The position numbers were made by a program, and so were the translations under genes. From positions 60,205 through 124,204 of the forward strand of contig NZ_JAIQWX010000002.1 of assembly GCF_020164475.1 (NCBI RefSeq): 64,000 bases of DNA, written 5' to 3'. The first letter of the stretch is position 1. Every line of letters starts with the position of its first letter. This document shows, piece after piece, positions 1 to 7,186 of this stretch. The stretch is from Pseudomonas sp. REP124 (GTDB taxonomy: Bacteria > Pseudomonadota > Gammaproteobacteria > Pseudomonadales > Pseudomonadaceae). The notes under the pieces were generated by a model. The model saw only the letters and a program-made list of their open reading frames with translations, did not search any database and had not been told where the DNA came from.

Positions 1-200
1 ATGCCGTCATAACCCTTGGCTTTTTCCAGCACTTCATCACGCAAGGTGGTGCCATATTTATCGAGGCTCGTGAAGCCGACATCGTCGTAATCGAAGCTCA
101 GGCCCAGATCGAATTTTGTGTTGGCAGCCTTGAGCACCGACATCGACGACTCAACGATTTCCGGACCGATACCATCACCAGGAAGAACCAAAATACGCAT
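1..200 (-). CDS. Isocitrate/isopropylmalate dehydrogenase-family protein (3' part cut off by window edge)
   Basis: Only the first 66 codons lie in the window; the gene reads leftward out of it. The N-terminus MRILVLPGDGIGPEIV carries the GDGIGPE nucleotide-binding signature of the NAD(P)-dependent beta-hydroxyacid oxidative decarboxylases (3-isopropylmalate, isocitrate and tartrate dehydrogenases). The family oxidises a 2-hydroxy-3-carboxy acid and decarboxylates it. Which substrate is used cannot be told from this fragment. It is divergent from the RraA paralogue, and the 261 bp between them hold an AGTACAAT motif. The context (GntR regulator, RraA-like aldolase/decarboxylase, hydroxypyruvate isomerase homologue, CitMHS carrier) favours a tartrate- or malate-like substrate over leucine biosynthesis. 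That is inference. Confidence 0.8.
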   Translation of the reverse strand, partial: MRILVLPGDGIGPEIVESSMSVLKAANTKFDLGLSFDYDDVGFTSLDKYGTTLRDEVLEKAKGYDG

Positions 201-287
201 CGCTAACCCCTTGCTTATTGTTTGAGCTGAATTGTTCGAAGCCGGCGTGTCAGGAAAACCAGCCCCATTTCTGTACGCTGTAAATAC

Positions 288-297
288 AAAGTACAAT
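288..297. promoter_or_regulatory. Candidate operator AAAGTACAAT
   Basis: The sequence is the reverse complement of ATTGTACTTT at 4493-4502 and shares ATTGTACT with 3551-3558. The three copies precede three transcription units of the same cluster, which contains one GntR-family regulator, so this may be that regulator's half-site. Seen in sequence; binding is inferred. Confidence 0.35.
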
Positions 298-461
298 ATT
301 GGCGAGGCGAAGTCCTTAACCATTTGCTCCCGTTCGTCCTGTGATTTTCCGGAGCAGTGTCGTTTTCGCCTTCGACAGATTGCATTTTATTGCATGAATA
401 TTCAGTTTGTGCAACCTTTGCGCTCAACGGTCACCCATCAAACCCTCCTGGAGACAGCTTC

Positions 462-944
462 ATGACAGTCAAAACATCCGATCTGTGCGATCAATACCCG
501 GACACCATCCGCGTGCTAACCCCCCTGTTTCAGGACTTCGGCGGCCGCAACGATTTCGCCGGACGCGCCTTCACCGTCAAATGCTTCGAGGACAATTCCA
601 GGATCAAGGAAATAAGCAGCTTGCCCGGTCAAGGCCGGGTGCTGGTGGTGGACGGAGGTGGCAGTGATCGCTACGCGTTGTTTGGCGATGTGATTGCCGA
701 GGACCTGGTGAAAAACGGCTGGGCGGGCGTGCTGATCTACGGCTACATCCGCGACAAGGCTGCGTTGCGCCAGATGCCGATCGCCATCAAGGCACTGGGC
801 ACGTCACCGCGTAAAACGGTCAAACGCAACGAAGGACAGATTGGAATGTCGGTGGAGTTCGCCGGCCACACCATCGCCGACGGCGATCAACTGTATGGCG
901 ATGATGACGGTGTGGTGCTTCTGAACGAGCCCCACGCTAACTGA
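462..944 (+). CDS. RraA-family protein (paralogue; aldolase/decarboxylase-like)
   Basis: The 160-residue protein has the RraA fold length (E. coli RraA is 161 aa). It carries the family block GDVIAEDLVKNGWAG (residues 75-89) followed by R97-D98, residues that bind substrate carboxylate and metal in HMG/CHA aldolase and oxaloacetate decarboxylase members. The start is the ATG at 462 behind GGAG at 450-453; longer in-frame starts upstream lack a ribosome site. It differs clearly from the housekeeping RraA sequence known in Pseudomonas, so it is probably a catabolic aldolase or oxaloacid decarboxylase rather than an RNase E inhibitor (inference from context). Its last 8 bp overlap the end of the convergent GntR gene. 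Confidence 0.8.
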   Translation: MTVKTSDLCDQYPDTIRVLTPLFQDFGGRNDFAGRAFTVKCFEDNSRIKEISSLPGQGRVLVVDGGGSDRYALFGDVIAEDLVKNGWAGVLIYGYIRDKAALRQMPIAIKALGTSPRKTVKRNEGQIGMSVEFAGHTIADGDQLYGDDDGVVLLNEPHAN

Positions 945-1929
945 CGACCGATACCTCGAGGCTGCGCTGGTACTCCAGCTCATCCTTGGCCTCTTTGTCC
1001 GTTTTCTGGCGGCCGACGACATCGAGGTGGTTTCGCAAAAATTCCGCAGCGGCTTCGCGCTGTCCACTTTCGATGAGGTCCAGAAGATGGATGTGCTCCT
1101 TGCACTGGTTGATCAACCGGGGGCGGTCGACGTTGGCCTTGTAGGCCATGAATCGACGCAACTGGTTTTGCCTGCGGATCGCCTCGAGGAAAAAGGCATT
1201 GCCGGAACAACGAACCACCAGCTCATGAAGCTGTGCGCCTATCTGAAACAGCTGCGATCGCGACAGGGTGAAAATGTCGCCGTCGAGCAATTGCTGCTGG
1301 ACTTCACGGGCCTTGGCAAACGCGGCCTTATCCACCTCGTAGCCAGGTTCCAGTACGGCAGCCGGCTCGATCGCCATTCGAAAACGGTAGCTTTGGATAT
1401 GCGCCTTGGAGTCGTGCAAGAAGCTGTTGATCTCCCACCCCTGCCCCGGCTTGCGCTCGATCATCGCCTCATTGGTCAAGCGGTTCAGGACTTTCATGAG
1501 CTGCCCCCGGGGCACCTCATATTTGCGCATCAGCTCGGCTTCGAAAAAAGTCGTGGGGATGTCACCGCGCAACACGTCATCGACAACGCGCAGGTAGAAG
1601 TCTTCGAACGGATCAATTTCAAGAGGCAGTTTGCGACTGTCGATGCCTCGCGCATCCGCCGTCAGAAAGTAGCCGCGATTGGGCTCTTTTGTCGCCAACC
1701 CCAATTCGGCCAGCAACGCAAAACCACGGCGAATCGGCGAACGGGAAACGCCCAGCTCCTTGGCAAAGGACTCCTCGCGCAAAGGGTCACCCGCGCGCAT
1801 CGATCTGGCCCTGGCCATGTCGATGATCTTGGGAGCCAATTGCTCGGCGAGGTCTTTTTTGATCCTGGGTTTCATTTTGGACTGGGTGCCCGTCAATGGT
1901 TGATCAGGAGGCGTTTCTGCTGAATTCAT
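937..1929 (-). CDS. GntR-family (FadR/FCD) transcriptional regulator with two N-terminal winged-helix segments
   Basis: The 330-residue protein starts with a GntR winged helix at about residues 25-92 (helix-turn-helix LGVSRSPIRRGFALLAELGL). A second winged-helix-like segment follows at about 108-168 (EAELMRKYEVPRGQLMKVLNRL ending in KPGQGWEI), then a helical FCD-type effector domain to about residue 310 (EPAAVLEPGYE, HELVVRCSGNAFF, HIHLLDLIESGQREAAAEFLRNHL). FCD regulators usually sense carboxylic acids and repress adjacent catabolic genes. It is divergent from the racemase-family gene (121 bp apart) and sits inside the cluster it probably controls. Its length exceeds the usual 220-260 residues because of the duplicated DNA-binding segment. 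Confidence 0.85.
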   Translation of the reverse strand: MNSAETPPDQPLTGTQSKMKPRIKKDLAEQLAPKIIDMARARSMRAGDPLREESFAKELGVSRSPIRRGFALLAELGLATKEPNRGYFLTADARGIDSRKLPLEIDPFEDFYLRVVDDVLRGDIPTTFFEAELMRKYEVPRGQLMKVLNRLTNEAMIERKPGQGWEINSFLHDSKAHIQSYRFRMAIEPAAVLEPGYEVDKAAFAKAREVQQQLLDGDIFTLSRSQLFQIGAQLHELVVRCSGNAFFLEAIRRQNQLRRFMAYKANVDRPRLINQCKEHIHLLDLIESGQREAAAEFLRNHLDVVGRQKTDKEAKDELEYQRSLEVSVVS

Positions 1930-2050
1930 GAGAATCGGGTTTCAGAGGCGGATGAAGAAAAATAACACACCTGCCGCGCATCAACACGTCACTGGATTAC
2001 CGGGCAATCACCGTACATCAATCCGATCCGCAACCAAGTCAGGAACCGCA

Positions 2051-2710
2051 ATGAAAGCACCACGCATCTATCTCATCCATGCAACACCGGTCGCAATCGC
2101 CCCCATCACAGAGGCGTTTACCCGGCTTTGGCCGCAGGCCAGGCTAGCCAATCTGCTGGAGGACTCTCTTTCAGGCGACCTGGCAGAGGCCGGTGAAATC
2201 ACCGAAGCCTTGAATGAGCGATTCCTGAAGCTTGCAACCTATGCCGCCGACTCTGGCGCCGACGCCATCCTGTTTACCTGCTCGGCATTCGGGGGCGCCA
2301 TCGATCTGTGCAAACGCTCCCTGACGATACCGGTACTCAAACCCAATGAAGCCATGATCGAAGAGGCCCTTGAGCACACACGCAAGGTGTCCATCCTCGC
2401 GACCTTCGAGCCCGCCATCGCCTCGATGACGGAAGAGTTCATGGACCATGCCCGCCAGCTTGGCATCGGGCTTGAACTCGAGACCCGTGTTTGCCCCGGT
2501 GCATTCGATGAGCTGCGCCAAGGCAATGCCCAACGTCACGACGCCTTGATCGTAGATTCGGCTCGATTGCCGACGGGCAGTGAACTGCTGTGTTTCGCGC
2601 AGTTCTCCATGACCAGCGCTGCGCAACAGGCCAGCCAGGCCAGTGGGCTCAGGGTTTTGACCACGCCCGACAGCGCCGTGCTGAAGCTGCGCCGGCTGCT
2701 GAAGGCGTGA
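2051..2710 (+). CDS. Aspartate/glutamate racemase-superfamily protein
   Basis: This 219-residue protein belongs to the Asp/Glu racemase / hydantoin racemase / arylmalonate decarboxylase superfamily. One catalytic-type cysteine is visible in ILFTCSAFGG (C77). The C-terminal half reads DALIVDSARL and then LLCFAQFSM, so the second cysteine is not at its classical place; C181 in LLCFAQFSM could serve. The family interconverts or decarboxylates alpha-substituted carboxylic acids. The start at 2051 follows AGGAA. It opens a rightward run with the hydroxypyruvate isomerase homologue (29 bp downstream). The substrate is unknown; epimerisation of a hydroxy-diacid would fit the cluster. Confidence 0.7.
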   Translation: MKAPRIYLIHATPVAIAPITEAFTRLWPQARLANLLEDSLSGDLAEAGEITEALNERFLKLATYAADSGADAILFTCSAFGGAIDLCKRSLTIPVLKPNEAMIEEALEHTRKVSILATFEPAIASMTEEFMDHARQLGIGLELETRVCPGAFDELRQGNAQRHDALIVDSARLPTGSELLCFAQFSMTSAAQQASQASGLRVLTTPDSAVLKLRRLLKA

Positions 2711-2739
2711 TGCGGATTGCGCGATTGAAGGAGCACATC

Positions 2740-3528
2740 ATGATCAGGTTGAACGCACACATTGGCTTCCAGTTTACGGAGCTGCCCTTTCTCGAGCGGT
2801 TCGCTGCCGCTGCGAAATCAGGGTTTCGAGCGGTCGAGTTTCCATCACCCTACGAATACGAGGCGCTGGAGATCGCCGAGCGCCTCGAAGAACATCAATT
2901 GCAGATGGTGCAGTTCGCCGCGCCTGCCGGTTCGACCAAAGGAACGACCGGACTGTGCACCTCACAACAGGATTTTTTGGCTCAGCTGCGCCAGGCCGTT
3001 CGTTACGCCAGGGCACTGGGCTGCAGCAAACTCCACCTGATGTCCGGGGCTTCGGTCAGCGAACTCGGGGCGATTGCCGATTACGGTCTGTATCGACGCA
3101 ATCTGCGGTACGCGGTCGAGTTCTTGTCCGGAGAAGGCATCGAGCCGTTGATTGAAGTCATCAGTTCATCGCAGGTTCCTGGCTACCTGATGAGCCGCTT
3201 CGAGCTGGCGCAGCCTCTGCTGGAGACCCATCCCCAGCTGGGGCTGATTCTGGACACCTACCACACCGAGCGTCTGGGCGAGAACTGCCTGCGCAAGCTG
3301 AGCCAGTGGTGGCCACGGGTGAGCCATATCCAGGTGGCCGATTTTCCGGGGCGACATGAGCCAGGCACCGGCAGTATCGACTTCAGGAAACTGCTCGCGA
3401 TCCTTGAGGACAACGATTACCGAGGGTGGGTGGGATGCGAGTATCGCCCTCTTCACTCCACGCAGGAGGGACTCGATGGTCTGTGGCAAACATTGAAACC
3501 CGCTGCCCGAGACAATGACCGTTGGTAA
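2740..3528 (+). CDS. Hydroxypyruvate isomerase-family TIM-barrel protein
   Basis: The 262-residue protein is a xylose-isomerase-like TIM barrel of the Hyi/OtnI group. Characteristic segments include ILDTYHTER (metal-binding Asp and His), HIQVADFPGRHEPGTG, and the C-terminal GCEYRP glutamate. Hyi converts hydroxypyruvate to tartronate semialdehyde, and OtnI isomerises 2-oxo-tetronates. The ATG at 2740 has AAGGAG seven bases upstream. It follows the racemase-family gene by 29 bp, so the two are probably co-transcribed. A substrate produced by decarboxylation of an oxaloglycolate-type compound would be hydroxypyruvate, which suits the neighbours. Confidence 0.82.
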   Translation: MIRLNAHIGFQFTELPFLERFAAAAKSGFRAVEFPSPYEYEALEIAERLEEHQLQMVQFAAPAGSTKGTTGLCTSQQDFLAQLRQAVRYARALGCSKLHLMSGASVSELGAIADYGLYRRNLRYAVEFLSGEGIEPLIEVISSSQVPGYLMSRFELAQPLLETHPQLGLILDTYHTERLGENCLRKLSQWWPRVSHIQVADFPGRHEPGTGSIDFRKLLAILEDNDYRGWVGCEYRPLHSTQEGLDGLWQTLKPAARDNDRW

Positions 3529-3550
3529 GAAAACGTTTCCTTTTGGAGAA

Positions 3551-3558
3551 ATTGTACT
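3551..3558. promoter_or_regulatory. Candidate operator ATTGTACT before the SDR gene
   Basis: ATTGTACT lies 104 bp upstream of the SDR start and matches the motif copies at 288-297 and 4493-4502. The 133 bp between the isomerase and the SDR gene leave room for a separate promoter. Confidence 0.3.
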
Positions 3559-3661
3559 GCGTTAACTTGCAAAACAATTTCGACTGGAGTTTATTAAGCG
3601 CCAGTAGCCCTTGAAGGTTGCACGCAATGCTCCCCACAAAAAACACAAAAGGAGTTAACGC

Positions 3662-4405
3662 ATGACCAAGAAAATCGCTTTCGTAACTGCTGGTATGGGT
3701 AATCTGGGCACAGCAGTTTGCCAGCGACTGGCGCGGGACGGCTTCACCGTGGTTGCGGGATGCGGTCCCGACTCCCCATTGAAGGACACCTGGCTGGCTC
3801 AGCAGAAGGAGCTGGGCTTCAACTTCATCGCCTCTGAGGGCAGCGTCGCGGACTGGGATTCCTGCCGCGAAGCGTTCGAGCAGATCAGAAAGAACGTAGG
3901 CCCGGTGGATGTCCTGATCAACAATGCCGGCACGGCCCGCAATGTCGTGTTCCATGATATGCAGCCCAGTGATTGGTCCACCGTGATCGACACCAACCTC
4001 AACTCGCTGTTCAACGTCACCAAGCAGGTGATCGACGGCATGGTCGAGAGAGGCTGGGGACGGGTGATCAATATCTCTTCGGTCAACGCCCAGCTCGGTC
4101 AGGTCGGCCAAGTCAACTATTCCACCGCCAAGTCCGCGATCCGCGGCTTCACCCGCGCCCTGGCACGGGAAGTGGGATCTCGCGGTGTCACCGTCAACAC
4201 CGTGTCGCCTGGCTACATCGACACAGCCAAGCTGAAGTCGGTTACCACCAACGACGTCATGGACCGCATCATCCAGGATATCCCCACTCGTCGCCTCGGC
4301 ACCCCGGAGGAAATTGCCTCCATGTGCGCCTGGCTCGCCTCTGACGAGGCCGGATACGCGAACGGTGCCGACTTCTCCCTCAATGGTGGCCTTCACATGA
4401 GCTGA
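3662..4405 (+). CDS. Short-chain dehydrogenase/reductase, PhaB/FabG-like
   Basis: The 247-residue protein is a classical SDR. The Rossmann motif TAGMGNLG is at residues 9-16, NNAG at 87-90, and the catalytic tetrad is N112, S140, Y153, K157 (YSTAK). The closest family by sequence character is acetoacetyl-CoA reductase (PhaB), which reduces 3-ketoacyl groups with NADPH, but no PHA genes are nearby. Here it may reduce a semialdehyde or keto acid made by the cluster. The start is preceded by AAGGAG. The CitMHS transporter begins 114 bp downstream. Confidence 0.85.
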   Translation: MTKKIAFVTAGMGNLGTAVCQRLARDGFTVVAGCGPDSPLKDTWLAQQKELGFNFIASEGSVADWDSCREAFEQIRKNVGPVDVLINNAGTARNVVFHDMQPSDWSTVIDTNLNSLFNVTKQVIDGMVERGWGRVINISSVNAQLGQVGQVNYSTAKSAIRGFTRALAREVGSRGVTVNTVSPGYIDTAKLKSVTTNDVMDRIIQDIPTRRLGTPEEIASMCAWLASDEAGYANGADFSLNGGLHMS

Positions 4406-4492
4406 TCCTCGTGTGAGACTCGGCAGCACCTGCTGGAACAATCAAAACAGCGGGAACCTTGATGCGCTTTGAGCGCAGATCCCATAAAAACA

Positions 4493-4502
4493 ATTGTACT
4501 TT
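4493..4502. promoter_or_regulatory. Candidate operator ATTGTACTTT before the CitMHS gene
   Basis: This 10-mer is the exact inverse of 288-297 and lies 18 bp upstream of the transporter start. Its place next to the ribosome site would suit a roadblock repressor (inference). Confidence 0.35.
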
Positions 4503-4519
4503 ACGTCAAGGTGATACAA

Positions 4520-5854
4520 ATGCTCTCAATCCTCGGCTACGGCATGATCGTGACCTTCATGGCGCTGATCATGACCAAGCGGCTGTCACCCTTGGTGGCC
4601 ATGACCACCGTTCCGATCGTCTTCGCTCTGCTGGCAGGCTTCGGCCCGGACATGGGCGACATGATGATCGAAGGCCTGCGCAAAGTGGCGCCGACTGCGG
4701 TCATGGTGATGTTCGCGATCCTCTATTTCGGTGTGATGTTCGATACCGGCCTGTTCGATCCGATCATTCGCAAGTTCATCAAGCTGATCAATGGCGACCC
4801 CATGAAAGCCGTGGTGTTTGCCGCACTGCTGGCCGGCCTGGTTTCGCTGGACGGCGATGGATCGACAACCTACATGATCACCGTCACGGCCATGCTGCCG
4901 CTGTTCAAACGCCTGAGAATCGATCCGCTGTCGCTCACCTGCGTCGTGATCCTTGCCGCAAGCGTGACCAACCTTTTGCCTTGGGGCGGACCGCTGGCTC
5001 GTGCCGCAGCATCGCTGCAGGTCGACACCTCCGAGCTGTTTATCCCGTTGATCCCCGTCATGGTGGTGGCGTTCATCGGCGTTCTGGGCCTGGCCTGGTT
5101 CGTCGGCACTCGCGAACGCCAGCGCCTGGGTACGCTGCGCCTGTCGGTAGGTGCCGCGGCCACCGTGTTTGACGATGAGGCTGACGAAGGCCTGCCATCC
5201 ATGTCGGATGAAAACGCCGAACTGCGTCGACCAAAGCTGTTCTGGCTCAACGCCGGCCTGACCATTACCCTGATGGCGGGATTGGTCACCGAGATTCTCC
5301 CTCTGTCCATTCTGTTCATGGTCGCGTTCTCGATTGCCTTGGTCATCAATTACCCGCACATGGACGATCAGCGTCGCCGCATCTCCACCCACGCCCCGAC
5401 GGCGTTGAACCAGATCGCAATCTTTCTGGCAGCCGGTATCCTGGCCGGCATCCTGTCCGGGACCGGCATGGTCAATGCGATGTCGGCAAGTTTCCTGGCC
5501 ATGCTGCCGGAAACCTGGGGCCCGTACATGGCGCCGATCACTGCACTGGCGAGCATTCCGGGCACGTTCTTCATGTCCAACGACGCCTTCTACTATGGCG
5601 TGCTGCCGGTGTTGGCCAAGGCTGCCGAAGTCTATGGCATTACCCACGCCGAAATCGGCCGGGCTTCGCTGGTGGGCCAACCTGTGCACCTGCTCAGCCC
5701 GCTGGTTGCATCGACCTACCTGCTCTGCGGTCTGGCAGGTGTCGAGTTCAGCGACCACCAGAAATACACCATGAAATGGGCCTTTGCGCTGAGCTTCCTG
5801 ATTCTGGCGGTGTGCCTGGTCCTGGGCTTGTTCCCTCTGGCGGCCGGGGTCTGA
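4520..5854 (+). CDS. CitMHS-family di/tricarboxylate:cation symporter
   Basis: The 444-residue inner-membrane protein has about 11-12 hydrophobic segments and the CitMHS family pattern, including SLDGDGSTTYMITVTAMLP and SNDAFYYGVLPVL. Family members import citrate-metal complexes or related carboxylates with protons. The ATG at 4520 follows AAGGTGA; an upstream TTG at 4469 in frame would add 17 polar residues and has no ribosome site. It closes the cluster and is followed by a strong terminator at 5895-5931. The substrate is probably the hydroxy-acid degraded by the flanking enzymes. Confidence 0.88.
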   Translation: MLSILGYGMIVTFMALIMTKRLSPLVAMTTVPIVFALLAGFGPDMGDMMIEGLRKVAPTAVMVMFAILYFGVMFDTGLFDPIIRKFIKLINGDPMKAVVFAALLAGLVSLDGDGSTTYMITVTAMLPLFKRLRIDPLSLTCVVILAASVTNLLPWGGPLARAAASLQVDTSELFIPLIPVMVVAFIGVLGLAWFVGTRERQRLGTLRLSVGAAATVFDDEADEGLPSMSDENAELRRPKLFWLNAGLTITLMAGLVTEILPLSILFMVAFSIALVINYPHMDDQRRRISTHAPTALNQIAIFLAAGILAGILSGTGMVNAMSASFLAMLPETWGPYMAPITALASIPGTFFMSNDAFYYGVLPVLAKAAEVYGITHAEIGRASLVGQPVHLLSPLVASTYLLCGLAGVEFSDHQKYTMKWAFALSFLILAVCLVLGLFPLAAGV

Positions 5855-5894
5855 TGCAAGAGTTCCTCTTTTACATGGGCATTGCCCGATAACG

Positions 5895-5931
5895 AAAAAT
5901 CCCGGAAACAGGACTGTCTCCGGGATTTTTT
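5895..5931 (+). terminator. Rho-independent terminator after the CitMHS gene
   Basis: The stem AAAAATCCCGG pairs with CCGGGATTTTT across a 14-base loop and is followed by T residues. It lies 40 bp after the transporter stop codon. Confidence 0.85.
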
Positions 5932-5967
5932 GTTTCTGGGCCCTCCCACATCATCCCTTGACGACCT

Positions 5968-6070
5968 CTGTAGGAGCGAGCTTGCTCGCGATGCACGCCA
6001 GGACACTGCGGGGCGTCAGACCGCCAGCGTTATCGTTGACCACCATCGCGAGCAAGCTCGGCTCCTACAG
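5968..6070. repeat. REP pair; right-hand unit supplies the trmK stop codon
   Basis: Two inverted REP units (CTGTAGGAGCGAGCTTGCTC at the left, its complement with one extra G at the right) are separated by about 50 bp. The complement of CTACAG at 6065-6070 gives the last leucine codon CTG and the stop TAG of trmK. Confidence 0.85.
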
Positions 6071-6754
6071 AATGTGGGTAATCCATTGGATCTGTCGGGC
6101 GATGTCCTGCACCGTTTCCTCGGGCACGGCCTGGGCCTTGGTGAAGCTGGTGAGGGTCTTTTGCTTCTGGCGCAGTCGGCGTTGCCATTTGGCCAGAAAC
6201 GCCGGGGTGCGGGTCTGCAGCTGCAGCGGGCCGAAGTAGAGTTCTTGTGCGGTGTAGGTCACCGGGCCGGTGCGTTCGGCGACGATGATTTCGTAGTCGA
6301 AGCGGTTCTCGCGCAGCACTTCTTCGCAGAGGATGCGATAGCCGTTATCCATCAGCCATTGGCGCAACGGCTGCTCGCCACCGTTGGGTTGCAGGACCAG
6401 GCGTTCCTGACCACTCAAACGCGCCTTGCCAGTGTCGAGGATGTCGCGGATCGTCTCGCCGCCCATGCCGCACAGGCTGATCGCGGTAATCTCATCGCCT
6501 GGCTCGATGGCCGCCAGACCGTTGGCCAGGCGCACAGTGATTTCCTGTTCCAGGCCGTTCTCGCGCACCGTGCGCGTGGCGGCATGGAACGGCGTCAACG
6601 CCACCTCCCCCGCGACCGCCATCGAGATGACGCCACGGTGCATCAACGCCACCGGCAGATACCCATGATCCGAGCCGATATCCGCCAACCGTGCCCCCGC
6701 CGGCACATGCGCCGCCACGCGTTCCAGGCGCATGGACAATGTCTGTTCGTTCAA
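6065..6754 (-). CDS. trmK: tRNA (adenine(22)-N1)-methyltransferase
   Basis: This TrmK-family SAM-dependent methyltransferase (COG2384) would form m1A22 in tRNA. The SAM-binding segment ADIGSDHGYLPVAL lies at about residues 23-36 and SLCGMGGETI follows. The C-terminal half is a charged coiled coil (AKWQRRLRQKQKTL). The chosen start is the TTG at 6754 (LNEQTLSMRLERV) behind GGAAGGGG; the ATG at 6733 is the alternative. The product is 229 residues, the usual length. The gene ends inside a REP element, which provides the final codon and stop. It stands alone, flanked by REP pairs on both sides. Confidence 0.87.
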   Translation of the reverse strand: MNEQTLSMRLERVAAHVPAGARLADIGSDHGYLPVALMHRGVISMAVAGEVALTPFHAATRTVRENGLEQEITVRLANGLAAIEPGDEITAISLCGMGGETIRDILDTGKARLSGQERLVLQPNGGEQPLRQWLMDNGYRILCEEVLRENRFDYEIIVAERTGPVTYTAQELYFGPLQLQTRTPAFLAKWQRRLRQKQKTLTSFTKAQAVPEETVQDIARQIQWITHIL

Positions 6755-6881
6755 CTGCAACCCCTTCCCACCACCAACGTCCGGCGCCCAGGGCCGGATC
6801 GGGGGGCGATTCTGTCGGGCATTGCGGTGCATTTCAAATTTATGCGACCGGGGTCATGGGTTTGGCGGACAACTCCCCTTC

Positions 6882-6981
6882 TGTAGGAGCGAGCTTGCTC
6901 GCGATGAACGCCAGAACAGCGCGGGGTGTCAGGTTGTCAGCGTTATCGTTGACGACCATCGCGAGCAGGCTCGCTCCCACA
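6882..6981. repeat. REP pair upstream of trmK and aer
   Basis: An inverted pair of REP units, the left with core TAGGAGCGAGCTTGCTCGCG and the right with the CAGGCTCGCTCCCACA variant. It lies in the divergent interval between trmK and the aerotaxis receptor gene. Confidence 0.85.
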
Positions 6982-7186
6982 ATTGAAGCGCGGTAAGCCA
7001 CTCATCGTCTGCGCCTCTTGCTGTCATGAAATGAAAAGCCCGTGTCGTCCAATGCGCGGTTCACACCGGCAAATTCCACGTAGAACAAAACCCCCAGCCG
7101 AATCCGGACCGGGCATATCGGCGTGCCCCGCGTTCCGGTTCACAGGCTGCGCTCATACTAATAATCCGAAGAGGAATCGCGCCCCC

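Noticed and set aside
4586..5758. Long antisense open frame opposite the CitMHS gene
   Set aside because: Its His/Gln/Arg-rich product is typical of the shadow frame of a GC-rich membrane-protein gene; there is no family resemblance.
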